A stretch of 64,000 bases of DNA from Sediminibacterium soli (GTDB lineage Bacteria; Bacteroidota; Bacteroidia; Chitinophagales; Chitinophagaceae), in assembly GCF_009939225.1 (NCBI RefSeq), contig NZ_JAACJR010000006.1:186001-250000 (forward strand), given 5' to 3'. This document shows positions 8,601 to 15,804 of this stretch, piece after piece. The notes below the pieces were generated by a model. It made no database searches. It worked only from the letters and a program-made list of their open reading frames with translations, and had not been told where the DNA came from. Each line of letters opens with the position of its first letter. The stretch's first letter is position 1. A program made the position numbers and the translations under genes.

Positions 8601-10138
8601 TGATCGCTCAATACCGCCAGCGGAACGTCTGTGCCCATGGAACCGATCGGCTCTTTTCCGTCGATGGCCATCGGTGCAATGATGGTGTCCAGGTCTTCGG
8701 TTGAATAGCCGAATGCTTTCTGGTATTTGAATACCTGCTCGTGTTCCAGGTGTGTGAACATTACCCGGGGTTCGGGCAGTTCCTCGAGGCGTATCTTGTA
8801 TTTGTTGAGCCATTCTGCATAAGGTTTCTGCGAGCAGATGGATTGTTTGAGTTCTTCATCGCTGATGATCCTTCCCTGTTCCATATCCACTACAAACATC
8901 TTGCCCGGCTGCAGCCTGCCTTTTTCTTTTACCAGCGATGGGTCGATGGGTAATACCCCGGTTTCGGAGGCCATGATCACCCTGTCGTCGTGCGTAACGG
9001 TATAGCGGGAGGGGCGCAGACCATTGCGGTCCAGCGTGGCGCCGATCATCCTGCCATCGGTAAAGGAGATCGAGGCCGGGCCGTCCCATGGCTCCATCAT
9101 ACAGGCGTGGAATTCGTAGAATGCTTTTTTTACAGGATCCATCTGCTCGTTGCCGTCCCATGCTTCGGGTATCAGCATCATCATCACATGCGGTAACGAA
9201 CGGCCGGTAAGCGTCAGCAGTTCTATCATATTGTCAAGACAGGCCGAATCGGATTGTCCGCCCGTTACGATCGGCAGCAGCATATCCATTTCTTCCTTGG
9301 TAAAATAGGGCGAAGTAAACCCTTTCTCGCTGGTGCGAAGCCAGTTAAGGTTGCCCTGCAGCGTATTGATCTCGCCGTTGTGCGCAATATAACGGAAAGG
9401 CTGCGCCAGTTTCCAGGAAGGGAAGGTATTGGTGGCGAAACGGGAATGCACCAGTCCGAATGCAGACACCATTCTCTTATCACTCAGATCGGGAAAATAA
9501 TTCCTGACCTGCATACTGGTGAGCTGGCCTTTGTAAATAATGGTTTTGTACGACAGCGAAGAAATATAAAAACCGATCTCATCCTGTCTTACCGTGTTGC
9601 GGATGGTATGACTCGCATAATTGCGGAGCACGAACAGTTTTCTTTCGAAATCATCGGGGTTGGTGATGGCATCCGGACAGGTCACGAACACCTGCTCCAT
9701 ACAGGGTTCTACAGACAATGCGGTCTGACCGATGTCTTCTTTGTTAACCGGCACTTTGCGGTAAGTGAGTATCTCCAGCCCTAATTTTTCGGCAGAGCGG
9801 TTAAAGATGGCGCGGCATTCTTCGCGAAGCCTGATCTCTTTGGGAAAGAACAGAAAACCCACCCCGTATTTACCAAAGGAGGGAAGGTGCACACCCAGTT
9901 TGAGGCATTCGTCAAAAAAGAATTCATGCGGGATCTGCAGCATGATACCGGCGCCATCGCCGGTATTGCTTTCACAGCCGCAGGCACCGCGGTGTTCCAT
10001 ATTCTCCAGCACGGTCAGTGCATCCGAAATATAGTCGTGGGATTTATTGCCTTTGATATTTGCTACGAATCCTATACCACAGGCGTCACGTTCATACGAA
10101 GGATCATACAATCCCCCGTTTTGAGTAGGCACAAGCAT
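5606..10138 (-). CDS. gltB: Glutamate synthase large subunit
   Basis: The 1510-residue protein has the full GltB domain order: class II glutamine amidotransferase with the nucleophile C20 (RDACGIGF) expected after removal of the N-terminal propeptide, a central domain (about 470-760), the FMN/glutamate synthase domain (about 820-1200) with the 3Fe-4S cysteines in CIMMRKCHLNTCPVG, and a C-terminal GXGXG beta-helix domain. It hydrolyses glutamine and transfers ammonia to 2-oxoglutarate with GltD. A good promoter lies 47-78 bases upstream. The gene heads the gltB-gltD-(amtB-porin) cluster. Confidence 0.98.
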   Translation of the reverse strand: MLVPTQNGGLYDPSYERDACGIGFVANIKGNKSHDYISDALTVLENMEHRGACGCESNTGDGAGIMLQIPHEFFFDECLKLGVHLPSFGKYGVGFLFFPKEIRLREECRAIFNRSAEKLGLEILTYRKVPVNKEDIGQTALSVEPCMEQVFVTCPDAITNPDDFERKLFVLRNYASHTIRNTVRQDEIGFYISSLSYKTIIYKGQLTSMQVRNYFPDLSDKRMVSAFGLVHSRFATNTFPSWKLAQPFRYIAHNGEINTLQGNLNWLRTSEKGFTSPYFTKEEMDMLLPIVTGGQSDSACLDNMIELLTLTGRSLPHVMMMLIPEAWDGNEQMDPVKKAFYEFHACMMEPWDGPASISFTDGRMIGATLDRNGLRPSRYTVTHDDRVIMASETGVLPIDPSLVKEKGRLQPGKMFVVDMEQGRIISDEELKQSICSQKPYAEWLNKYKIRLEELPEPRVMFTHLEHEQVFKYQKAFGYSTEDLDTIIAPMAIDGKEPIGSMGTDVPLAVLSDQPQHLSSYFKQLFAQVTNPPIDPIRERMVMSLATFAGSNGNLLVEDPLACHSVALKHPVLNNHELEQIRSIDTGIFQAKTLQTYFRADGKPGSLKAGLDRLCRYATDAVEDGFEVVILTDRAIDSDHAPIPSLLATAAVHHHLIRKGYRGQVGIIVEAGDVWEVHHFACLLAFGATAINPYLALSSIRDMRLDGKMQTDLDPEYLKKNYIKAVNEGLLKVFSKMGISTLQSYQGAQIFEIIGLNRSVVDQYFTGATSRIQGMGLDEIAKETLSKHFFAFSRKELPVDRLPVGGVYQWKRKGEFHLFNPQTIHLLQHATKSNDYTSFKKYSRLVNDQAEKACTLRSQFRFKHNRPSLSIDEVEPAENIYRRFATGAMSFGSISWEAHTTLAVAMNRLGGKSNTGEGGEDEIRYQPLANGDSMRSAIKQVASARFGVTSYYLTEADELQIKMAQGAKPGEGGQLPGHKVDDWIGKTRHATPGVGLISPPPHHDIYSIEDLAQLIFDLKNANRAARINVKLVSKAGVGTIAAGVAKAKADVVLVSGHDGGTGASPISSIKHAGLPWELGLSESHQTLVRNKLRSRVVLQADGQMKTGRDIAIATLLGAEEWGVATAALIVEGCIMMRKCHLNTCPVGVATQDPELRKRFTGDPDHVVNFFRFITEELREIMAELGFRTINEMIGQVENLEMRDDIHHWKYGQLDLSAILYKEPASAETGLYKQEEQDHGISDVLDWKLLKAAQAAINNGQRVAASFPIKNTDRTVGTILSNEITKKYKAEGLPEDTIHFTFNGTAGQSFGAFNTKGVTLELEGDANDYFGKGLSGAKLIVYPSKQASFVPEENILIGNVAFYGATSGEAFIRGKAGERFAVRNSGARVVVEGVGDHGCEYMTGGLAVILGGTGRNFAAGMSGGIAYVYDVRSRFEQNCNTEMVDLDPLDQEDARTLNDMITKHYAYTGSTVAKFLLDDFENQLKHFIKVFPRDYKKVMSERTEKAKVKSEK

Positions 10139-10184
10139 GTCAACCGAATTTTGAGACTTGAATAAAAGGCAGGCAATCGTTGCG

Positions 10185-10216
10185 GAAAATTACAAAAAAA
10201 TCCGGGTTTGTCAAAA
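10185..10216 (-). promoter_or_regulatory. Promoter of gltB
   Basis: On the minus strand, TTTTG (10212-10216) lies 19 bases upstream of TAATTTTC (10185-10192). This fits the Bacteroidota sigma-factor pattern TTTG-N19-TAnnTTTG with one mismatch. The gltB start follows 47 bases downstream of the -7 box. Confidence 0.6.
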
Positions 10217-10306
10217 CCGATCAGGACTAATTATCCAGAAACGTGAATAATATTTAATAAAACGTTGGAGTTATTGAAAAATGTCTTATCATAAAACTAA
10301 CATTTG

Positions 10307-11128
10307 TTAACCTGTGGTATAGGTGGTATACCCGGCAGGAAACGCCGGCAGGGGCTGGTGGTTGCGGTTAAACAGCCCGTATACGGCACTTCCGCTTCCG
10401 CTCATGGAAGCGTATACGGCGCCTGCTTCGTACAGTGTTTTTTTGATCGCCGCGATCTCGGGGTGCAGGGCGCAAACAGTGGCTTCAAAATCGTTCGTGA
10501 GCAGCTGCTTCCACCGGTCAACCGGAGAATTGATAAGGGTGGCGAGTGATTGTTCGGGTTGCCGGGGCTGTATACCGGAAAAAGCGGCGGCGGTAGACAC
10601 ATGTATGCCGGGATGCACCAGTACAAAGCGGTAGACGGAAAGATCCAGTGCCAGCGGCTGCAGCTTTTCGCCCCTTCCGGTGGCGTGGCAGGGGCGGTTC
10701 AGGATAAAGAACGGACAGTCGCTGCCCAGCCGGAGGGCGTAGTCCAGCAACTGATCGGTGGAAAGAGGAAGCTGAAAAAAATCGTTGAGCAAACGCAAAG
10801 CGAATGCACCGTCGGAGCTGCCGCCGCCGAGACCGGCGCCCATCGGGATATTTTTATGCAGGTGCATGCGCACAGGGCCGATCTGCGGAAAGTCTTTTTT
10901 AAGCAGGTGCCAGGCTTTTACACAGAGGTTCTGTTCCGGCGCCGCTGAAACGGGAATACCGGATGTGGTGAGCGAAACGGCTTCATCGCCGCCGGCGCCC
11001 TGGATACATTCCAGCGCATCCTGCCATGCCAGCGGGTAAAAAATGGTTTCAAGATCGTGGTACCCGTCTTCCCGTTTGCGGGTGATATGCAGTCCCAGGT
11101 TGATCTTGCAGTTAGGGAACAGGATCAT
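10307..11128 (-). CDS. ispE: 4-diphosphocytidyl-2-C-methyl-D-erythritol kinase
   Basis: The 273-residue GHMP kinase acts in the MEP isoprenoid pathway. Family marks are KINLGLHITRKREDGYHDLET at the N-terminus, the glycine-rich ATP loop PMGAGLGGGSSDG (95-107) and a C-terminal SGSGSAVYGLF. Its ATG overlaps the stop of the upstream nuclease-family gene by four bases, so the two are translationally coupled. Length is typical. A 168-base gap with the gltB promoter follows. Confidence 0.95.
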   Translation of the reverse strand: MILFPNCKINLGLHITRKREDGYHDLETIFYPLAWQDALECIQGAGGDEAVSLTTSGIPVSAAPEQNLCVKAWHLLKKDFPQIGPVRMHLHKNIPMGAGLGGGSSDGAFALRLLNDFFQLPLSTDQLLDYALRLGSDCPFFILNRPCHATGRGEKLQPLALDLSVYRFVLVHPGIHVSTAAAFSGIQPRQPEQSLATLINSPVDRWKQLLTNDFEATVCALHPEIAAIKKTLYEAGAVYASMSGSGSAVYGLFNRNHQPLPAFPAGYTTYTTG

Positions 11129-11712
11129 TTTCTTTTGTTGATCTCGTCGCGGATAGAGATGGCCCGGATATAGTCTTCCTGCTCCAGCACTTCGTTCAGC
11201 AGGGTTTCCAGTTCGTCGAGGTTCATCGCGCTCAGGTCTTCGCGGGCGCTGCCGGTTTCTTCTACACCCACGGCTTCGGGTTTGGGCTTTTTGGGATTGC
11301 TGTCTTCCATCAGGATACCGGCGCTTTCCAGTATGTTCTCATAGGTGTAAATAGGACAGCCGAATCGTACCGCCAGGGCCAGCGCATCGCTGGTGCGGCT
11401 GTCGATCTCAATGGTATCATGTTCGGTGAAACAAACCAGTTTGGAGTAAAAGATGCCTTCCTGCAGGTCGCTGATCACGATCTCCTGGAGTTCTACGCTG
11501 AAGGCGTTCATGAAGTTTTTCATCAGGTCGTGGGTGAGCGGGCGACTGGGTTGCATATGTTCGAGCGCCACGGCAATGGCCTGGGCTTCAAAACCGCCGA
11601 TTACGATCGGCAGCCTGCGTAAACCGTTGACCTCGCCCAAAACCACCGCATAGGAATGCGTTTGCGTAATACTGTGCGACAGAGCCACAATTTCCAGTTC
11701 GATCTTCTTCAT
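11125..11712 (-). CDS. Bifunctional nuclease family protein with C-terminal UVR-like motif
   Basis: The protein starts MKKIELEIVALSHS at 11712 (195 residues). Upstream in-frame codons lie in the repeat element and are not expected to be translated. The first 140 residues match the DUF151/BFN domain (VVLGEVNGLRRLPIVIGGFEAQAIA, a conserved DLQEGIFYSKL and SRTSDALALAVR). The last 35 residues (LETLLNEVLEQEDYIRAISIRDEI) match the short UvrB/UvrC helix-hairpin motif. Members have been given RNase/DNase activity in some organisms; the biological role is unclear. It is coupled to ispE by a 4-base overlap. Confidence 0.88.
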   Translation of the reverse strand: MKKIELEIVALSHSITQTHSYAVVLGEVNGLRRLPIVIGGFEAQAIAVALEHMQPSRPLTHDLMKNFMNAFSVELQEIVISDLQEGIFYSKLVCFTEHDTIEIDSRTSDALALAVRFGCPIYTYENILESAGILMEDSNPKKPKPEAVGVEETGSAREDLSAMNLDELETLLNEVLEQEDYIRAISIRDEINKRK

Positions 11713-11730
11713 AGCGGATACGAAAGTAAC

Positions 11731-11896
11731 GAATTTGAAAATTTGACAATTTGAAAATTTGAAAATGGGTTTGGGGGCGGATTGTCGCATGGTTGAATTG
11801 TTTAATGGATAGAAGCCCCCCGGCAAGCAATACAACCATGCTCTCATTTTCAAATTGTCTAATTGTCAAATTTTCAAATTGTCTCATCTTCAAATT
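11731..11896. repeat. Intergenic palindromic repeat element, AATTTGAA type
   Basis: Left arm 11731-11768 and right arm 11841-11896 are tandem 8-base variants of AATTTGAA and its complement. A 17-base perfect match pairs 11745-11761 with 11867-11883. The centre contains a 9-base perfect inverted pair (11787-11795 with 11833-11841) and a G5C/GC5 pair (11773-11778 with 11815-11820) that cross each other. It lies between the divergent nuclease-family and ABC-F genes. Confidence 0.85.
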
Positions 11897-11901
11897 AACC
11901 C

Positions 11902-11909
11902 CACCTTTG
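11902..11909 (+). promoter_or_regulatory. Possible -7 box for the ABC-F gene
   Basis: CACCTTTG matches TAnnTTTG at all but the first base. The ATG of the ABC-F gene begins five bases after its last G, which would give a leaderless or nearly leaderless transcript. Confidence 0.4.
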
Positions 11910-11913
11910 CCGC

Positions 11914-13821
11914 ATGCATTATGTTTCTGTCGAGGGTCTGACCAAGAGTTATGGCATCAACCCGCTCTTCCGTAATATTTCGTTTCATCTCAGTGAGGGC
12001 GATAAAATTGCCCTGATCGCCCGGAACGGGGTGGGTAAATCCACTTTGCTCCGCATCCTGAACGGCACCGAAACGGCCGATGAAGGAAAACTGTTTATTC
12101 ACAAAGACGTAACGGTGGCGCTGTTTGAACAGGATCCCGTATTTGATGAGGAAAAAACCGTACTGGAAAATATCTTTCATAATGACCACCCCGTGCTGAA
12201 TGTGATACGGGAGTACGAAGTGGCCAGCGAGAACGAGGACGGTGAAAAACTTGCGCAGCTTTTTGTGCGGATGGATGAACTGGGCGCCTGGGATTTTGAG
12301 GTAAAAGTGAAACAGATATTGTCGAAGCTCAATATTCATCACCTGGCCCAGCCGGTAAAAGACCTCAGCGGCGGACAGCGGAAACGGATTGCACTGGCCA
12401 AAACCCTGATCGATATCGGGTTTGACCACAAACATACCCTGCTGATGATGGACGAGCCTACCAACCACCTGGATGTTGGTATGATCGAATGGCTTGAAAA
12501 TTACCTGAACCAGGAAAACGTAACCCTGCTGCTGGTAACACATGACCGCTATTTTCTCGATGCGGTCTGCGGGGAAATATGGGAGCTCGAAAGAGAGAAC
12601 ATGTATGTGTATACCGGCGATTATGAGAACTACGTAGAGAAAAAAGCAGCCCGCATAGAAAGCGAACTGGCCAGCATCGATAAAGCAAAGAACGAATACC
12701 GCAAAGAACTGGAATGGATGCGCAAACAGCCCAAGGCCCGTACCACCAAGAGCAAGGCCAGGCAGGACAGGTTCTATGATGTGGAGAGCCGCGCCAAACA
12801 GAAAATAGAAGACGCACAACTGCAATTGCAGGTCAAGATGAGCCGGCTGGGGGGTAAAGTGGTGGAGATGAAAAAAGTGTATAAGAGTTACGGTGACCTG
12901 GCGGTGCTGAAAGGGTTTGATTACAATTTCAGCAAAGGTGAGCGGATAGGTATCATTGGTAAGAACGGCGTAGGAAAATCAACGTTCCTGAACATCATAC
13001 AGCAGATTGAATCTGCTGATAGCGGCAAGATCAATATTGGCGACACGGTGATATTCGGTAATTTCTCGCAGCAGGGACTGGTGATCAGGGAGAATATGCG
13101 GGTGATAGAATACGTGAAGACCTTTGCAGAGAACTTCCCGCTGGCCAATGGCGGCAGTCTGAGCGCCGCGCAGTTCCTCGAGTTATTTCTGTTTACGCCC
13201 GATAAGCAGTATACCTATCTTGAATCGCTGAGTGGCGGAGAAAAGAAAAGACTGCAACTGCTTACCATACTGTTTCGCAACCCCAACTTCCTGATACTCG
13301 ATGAGCCTACCAATGACCTCGATCTGCCCACATTGGCGGTTCTGGAGAATTTTCTCAGCGAATACCAGGGCTGCGTACTGATCGTAAGCCACGACCGTTA
13401 TTTTATGGACCGCCTTGTGGATCATCTCTTCGTATTTGAAGGCGATGGTGTGGTAACCGATTTTCCGGGTAACTATACGCAGTACCGTTTATCGCAGAAA
13501 GAACAGGAGCGCAACGAGGCAGCGGGCACAAAAACCGAAGCCTTACAAAGAAAAACAGACAGCCCCGGAAAAGAGAACGGAAGCGACGCGGCACCGGCGG
13601 AAGCGCGGAAGAAAAAAGGATTCAAGGAAAAACGCGAATTTGAAACCCTGGAAAAAGAACTGCCGTTGCTGGAAAAAGAAAAAGCGGTCATCACCGAAAA
13701 AATGAGCAGCGGAAATCTTCCCTTCGATGAACTGCAGCAGCTCAGCGAAAGAATGACCGCCATCACCAACGAAATAGAAGAGAAGGAAATGCGCTGGCTG
13801 GAGTTGAGTGAGATGGACTAA
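11914..13821 (+). CDS. ABC-F family ATPase (Uup-like)
   Basis: The 635-residue soluble protein has two ABC domains and no membrane segments. First domain: Walker A RNGVGKSTLLRI, signature LSGGQRKR, Walker B MMDEPTNHLD. Second domain: GKNGVGKSTFLNI, LSGGEKKR, LILDEPTNDLD. A charged inter-domain linker (about 245-310) and a C-terminal charged helical tail (about 540-635) fit the Uup subgroup. ABC-F proteins act on the ribosome; Uup has also been linked to DNA transactions. Resistance function is not indicated. It is a single-gene unit between two palindromic repeat elements. Confidence 0.92.
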   Translation: MHYVSVEGLTKSYGINPLFRNISFHLSEGDKIALIARNGVGKSTLLRILNGTETADEGKLFIHKDVTVALFEQDPVFDEEKTVLENIFHNDHPVLNVIREYEVASENEDGEKLAQLFVRMDELGAWDFEVKVKQILSKLNIHHLAQPVKDLSGGQRKRIALAKTLIDIGFDHKHTLLMMDEPTNHLDVGMIEWLENYLNQENVTLLLVTHDRYFLDAVCGEIWELERENMYVYTGDYENYVEKKAARIESELASIDKAKNEYRKELEWMRKQPKARTTKSKARQDRFYDVESRAKQKIEDAQLQLQVKMSRLGGKVVEMKKVYKSYGDLAVLKGFDYNFSKGERIGIIGKNGVGKSTFLNIIQQIESADSGKINIGDTVIFGNFSQQGLVIRENMRVIEYVKTFAENFPLANGGSLSAAQFLELFLFTPDKQYTYLESLSGGEKKRLQLLTILFRNPNFLILDEPTNDLDLPTLAVLENFLSEYQGCVLIVSHDRYFMDRLVDHLFVFEGDGVVTDFPGNYTQYRLSQKEQERNEAAGTKTEALQRKTDSPGKENGSDAAPAEARKKKGFKEKREFETLEKELPLLEKEKAVITEKMSSGNLPFDELQQLSERMTAITNEIEEKEMRWLELSEMD

Positions 13822-13824
13822 GCG

Positions 13825-13966
13825 ATTGGGGGATGATGGATTGGTGGATTACGGATTAGTGGATTATGGATTTTTCCGGCGGACAATACCTGTTCTCTGC
13901 GGCCAGGAACCTGCGACGGAGAGAAAAAACGCGATCCGTTAATCCGTAATCCACTAATCCGTAATT
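13825..13966. repeat. Intergenic palindromic repeat element, GGATTA type
   Basis: The left arm (about 13825-13872) is a run of 7-8-base GGATT variants; the right arm (13931-13966) is the complement. The pairing 13847-13872 with 13941-13966 matches at 24 of 26 bases, including a 19-base exact stretch (13848-13866 with 13947-13965). The centre has a further TTCTCT/AGAGAA inverted pair. It lies between convergent genes and ends two bases before the FKBP stop. Its word is the same as at 5493-5605. Confidence 0.85.
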
Positions 13967-13967
13967 C

Positions 13968-14402
13968 TCACGTAAAGCTAATCAGCTCCACATCAAACAC
14001 CAGTGTGCTGTTGGGTCCTATCTGTGCGCTTACCTGCCTGTCGCCGTAACCGAGATGCGGTGGAATGAAAAAACGCCATTTACTGCCGGTGGGCATCAGC
14101 TGCAGACCTTCTGTCCAGCCTTTGATCACCATATTCAGCGGAAAGCTTGCGGGTCTTCCTCTTTGCACCGAAGAGTCGAAAACGGTGCCGTCTGTCAGGG
14201 TGCCGTGGTAATGACAGGTAACGGTATTCATTTCATTTGGCTTGGGACCATTGCCCTCTGTGAGTACTTCGTATTGCAAACCGCTTGGCAGTTCTACAAC
14301 ATCCGGCCTGTTTTTATTGGATGCCAGGAATTCCTGTCCCGCCTGCAGGTTGGCGGCTGCTTTCTGCGCTTTTGCCTGCGCCAGTTGTTCTGCTGCTCCC
14401 AT
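13968..14402 (-). CDS. FKBP-type peptidyl-prolyl cis-trans isomerase
   Basis: 144 residues. The first 38 form an Ala/Gln-rich helix (AQAKAQKAAANLQAGQEFLASN) like the dimerisation helices of FkpA/Mip proteins. The rest is a single FKBP domain (VTCHYHGTLTDGTVFDSS, VIKGWTEGLQLMPTGSKWRFFIP, LGYGDR, LVFDVELISF). No signal peptide is present, so a cytoplasmic protein-folding role is likely. The next upstream in-frame region does not add a leader. It is a lone gene in convergent orientation to the ABC-F gene. Confidence 0.92.
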   Translation of the reverse strand: MGAAEQLAQAKAQKAAANLQAGQEFLASNKNRPDVVELPSGLQYEVLTEGNGPKPNEMNTVTCHYHGTLTDGTVFDSSVQRGRPASFPLNMVIKGWTEGLQLMPTGSKWRFFIPPHLGYGDRQVSAQIGPNSTLVFDVELISFT

Positions 14403-14588
14403 ACGTGTGTTTTTGCGAAGGTAAGGGAACTGTTGTATGGAATGCAGGAATTGTGAAGCGGCTCCTGATATCCCCCAAAAGCGTCTGAGGCCGTTTTCTG
14501 TGACCTGGTCGGTGAGAAAAAACTATATTGCAGAAACAGCCGGCTCACTCCCCCCTGGCCGGTTGCATCCATCTTATAACCATTGTTT

Positions 14589-15449
14589 ATGAAAAAAATC
14601 CTTGCCCTTATTCCGGGCGCGTTCTTTTGCGTGACCGTATCAGCCCAAACCGATCAGGCCCTGGCCACGGCGCGTTATACGCTTACACATGTGTCAGACA
14701 CCACCCAGCCCGAGAAGCCCCTGGTTCAAAAATTCATCCTGTACCTCGGCAGCAGCATGAGCCGTTATGCAAACGATATGCAGAACGGTCCGGGCGGCAA
14801 CATCGTCAGCCTGGGTGCGCTGCGTAATGTAACAACAACCGGGGTCGGCAATATACAGGCTGTTTCGGTTCCTGCCGGTGATATGAAAAACTGGCAGCTG
14901 GCCAACTCCTATATCAAACTGTCGGCTGAAAACAGGCTGTCGTACCTGGCTATGGCAGGTATGAAACTGTTTTCGGTGGAGGAGCCCGCACCCGCGATCG
15001 ACTGGGCGATAGCGCCCGATACCCGGCAGATCATGGGGATGCCATGTCAGAAAGCAAACGGCCGGTTCAAGGGAAGGGATTACGAAGCCTGGTTTGCGGC
15101 GCAGCTGCCCTACAGCAACGGTCCGTGGAAACTGGGCGGACTGCCCGGGCTGATACTGGAAGCCTACGATACCAAAAAAGAAGTGGTATTTACGTTAACG
15201 GAATTCAAAGCGGTAAAAGATACCGCAATTGAAATTGCCATTCCGGCAACCGCTATTAAAACCACGCCGAAAGAATACAAACAATACCGCGAAGCGTTAA
15301 TGCAGCAGGTGGCAGCCGGTGGCGTAACTGATGTTGCAGCGGGTACACTGCGGTTCTCGGGCACTGTTTCAGGCGGAATAACGTCTGCAGGACAGGCAAC
15401 CAGGCCAAGACAATTCAATAATCCGATAGAAAAAGAAGAGAAAAACTAA
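14589..15449 (+). CDS. GLPGLI family protein
   Basis: 286 residues with a signal peptide (MKKILALIPGAFFCVTVSAQ) and the family-defining GGLPGLILEAYDTKKE near residue 180. It ends FNNPIEKEEKN, a tail typical of the family. ATG 14589 is preferred over the in-frame TTG at 14583. Function is unknown; these proteins are secreted and often sit next to TonB-receptor-like proteins, as here. A decayed paralogue and a TonB-receptor-like gene follow on the same strand. The 187 bases upstream hold no clear gene; a TATATTGC box lies at about 14524. Confidence 0.88.
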   Translation: MKKILALIPGAFFCVTVSAQTDQALATARYTLTHVSDTTQPEKPLVQKFILYLGSSMSRYANDMQNGPGGNIVSLGALRNVTTTGVGNIQAVSVPAGDMKNWQLANSYIKLSAENRLSYLAMAGMKLFSVEEPAPAIDWAIAPDTRQIMGMPCQKANGRFKGRDYEAWFAAQLPYSNGPWKLGGLPGLILEAYDTKKEVVFTLTEFKAVKDTAIEIAIPATAIKTTPKEYKQYREALMQQVAAGGVTDVAAGTLRFSGTVSGGITSAGQATRPRQFNNPIEKEEKN

Positions 15450-15486
15450 TAAAATAGTTATATAACTAAATAAATAGTTTATTTTG
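15445..15486 (+). promoter_or_regulatory. Phased ACTA/TAGT operator-like array with promoter box
   Basis: Four half-sites occur at exactly 10-base spacing: ACTA 15445, TAGT 15455, ACTA 15465, TAGT 15475. The central pair forms the perfect 14-base palindrome TAGTTATATAACTA (15455-15468). A -7-like box TTATTTTG (15479-15486) follows directly, and the next ATG is at 15510. The layout suggests a dimeric repressor binding one face of the helix over the promoter. Confidence 0.55.
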
Positions 15487-15509
15487 CGGACAACCAGTAA
15501 AAACTGTTT

Positions 15510-15802
15510 ATGAAAAATATGATTGTTTGCCTGTTCCTATGCCTGCTGGCATGGGGCGCCGGCGCGCAGATCAGCGGCCAGGCGTTTGCATCGGTCAAAT
15601 ACCGCTTCACCCATATCAATGATACAAGCCAGCCCGGTGATCCGTATACCGAAACGATGATCCTGCTGCTGGGAAAGCAATACAGTGCTTACCAGAGTTA
15701 TGATAAAATGGTGCGCGACTCGGTGGGCGGAAAGGTGTTTATGGTGGTCCGCCAAAACGCATGAAAATATTGAATAATCCCCTCGAAAAAAACCATCCCT
15801 GA
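15510..15802 (+). pseudogene. Decayed second GLPGLI gene (internal deletion, frameshift)
   Basis: An open frame 15510-15764 encodes 84 residues: a signal peptide (MKNMIVCLFLCLLAWGAGAQ) and the GLPGLI N-terminal pattern (VKYRFTHINDTSQPGDPYTE), aligning with residues 1 to about 85 of the gene at 14589. Immediately after the stop, in another frame (15764-15802), the codons read KILNNPLEKNHP, matching the family C-terminal tail FNNPIEKEEKN. About 180 middle residues, including the GLPGLI motif, are missing. This is best explained by an internal deletion that shifted frame. The 84-residue secreted peptide may still be made from the operator-controlled promoter. Confidence 0.8.
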
Positions 15803-15804
15803 TC

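Noticed and set aside
14493..14523. A GTTTTCT...AGAAAA hairpin with CCTGGTC in the loop, recalling the amtB-porin apex
   Set aside because: Only seven bases are shared with that apex and the geometry differs, so I treat the likeness as chance.
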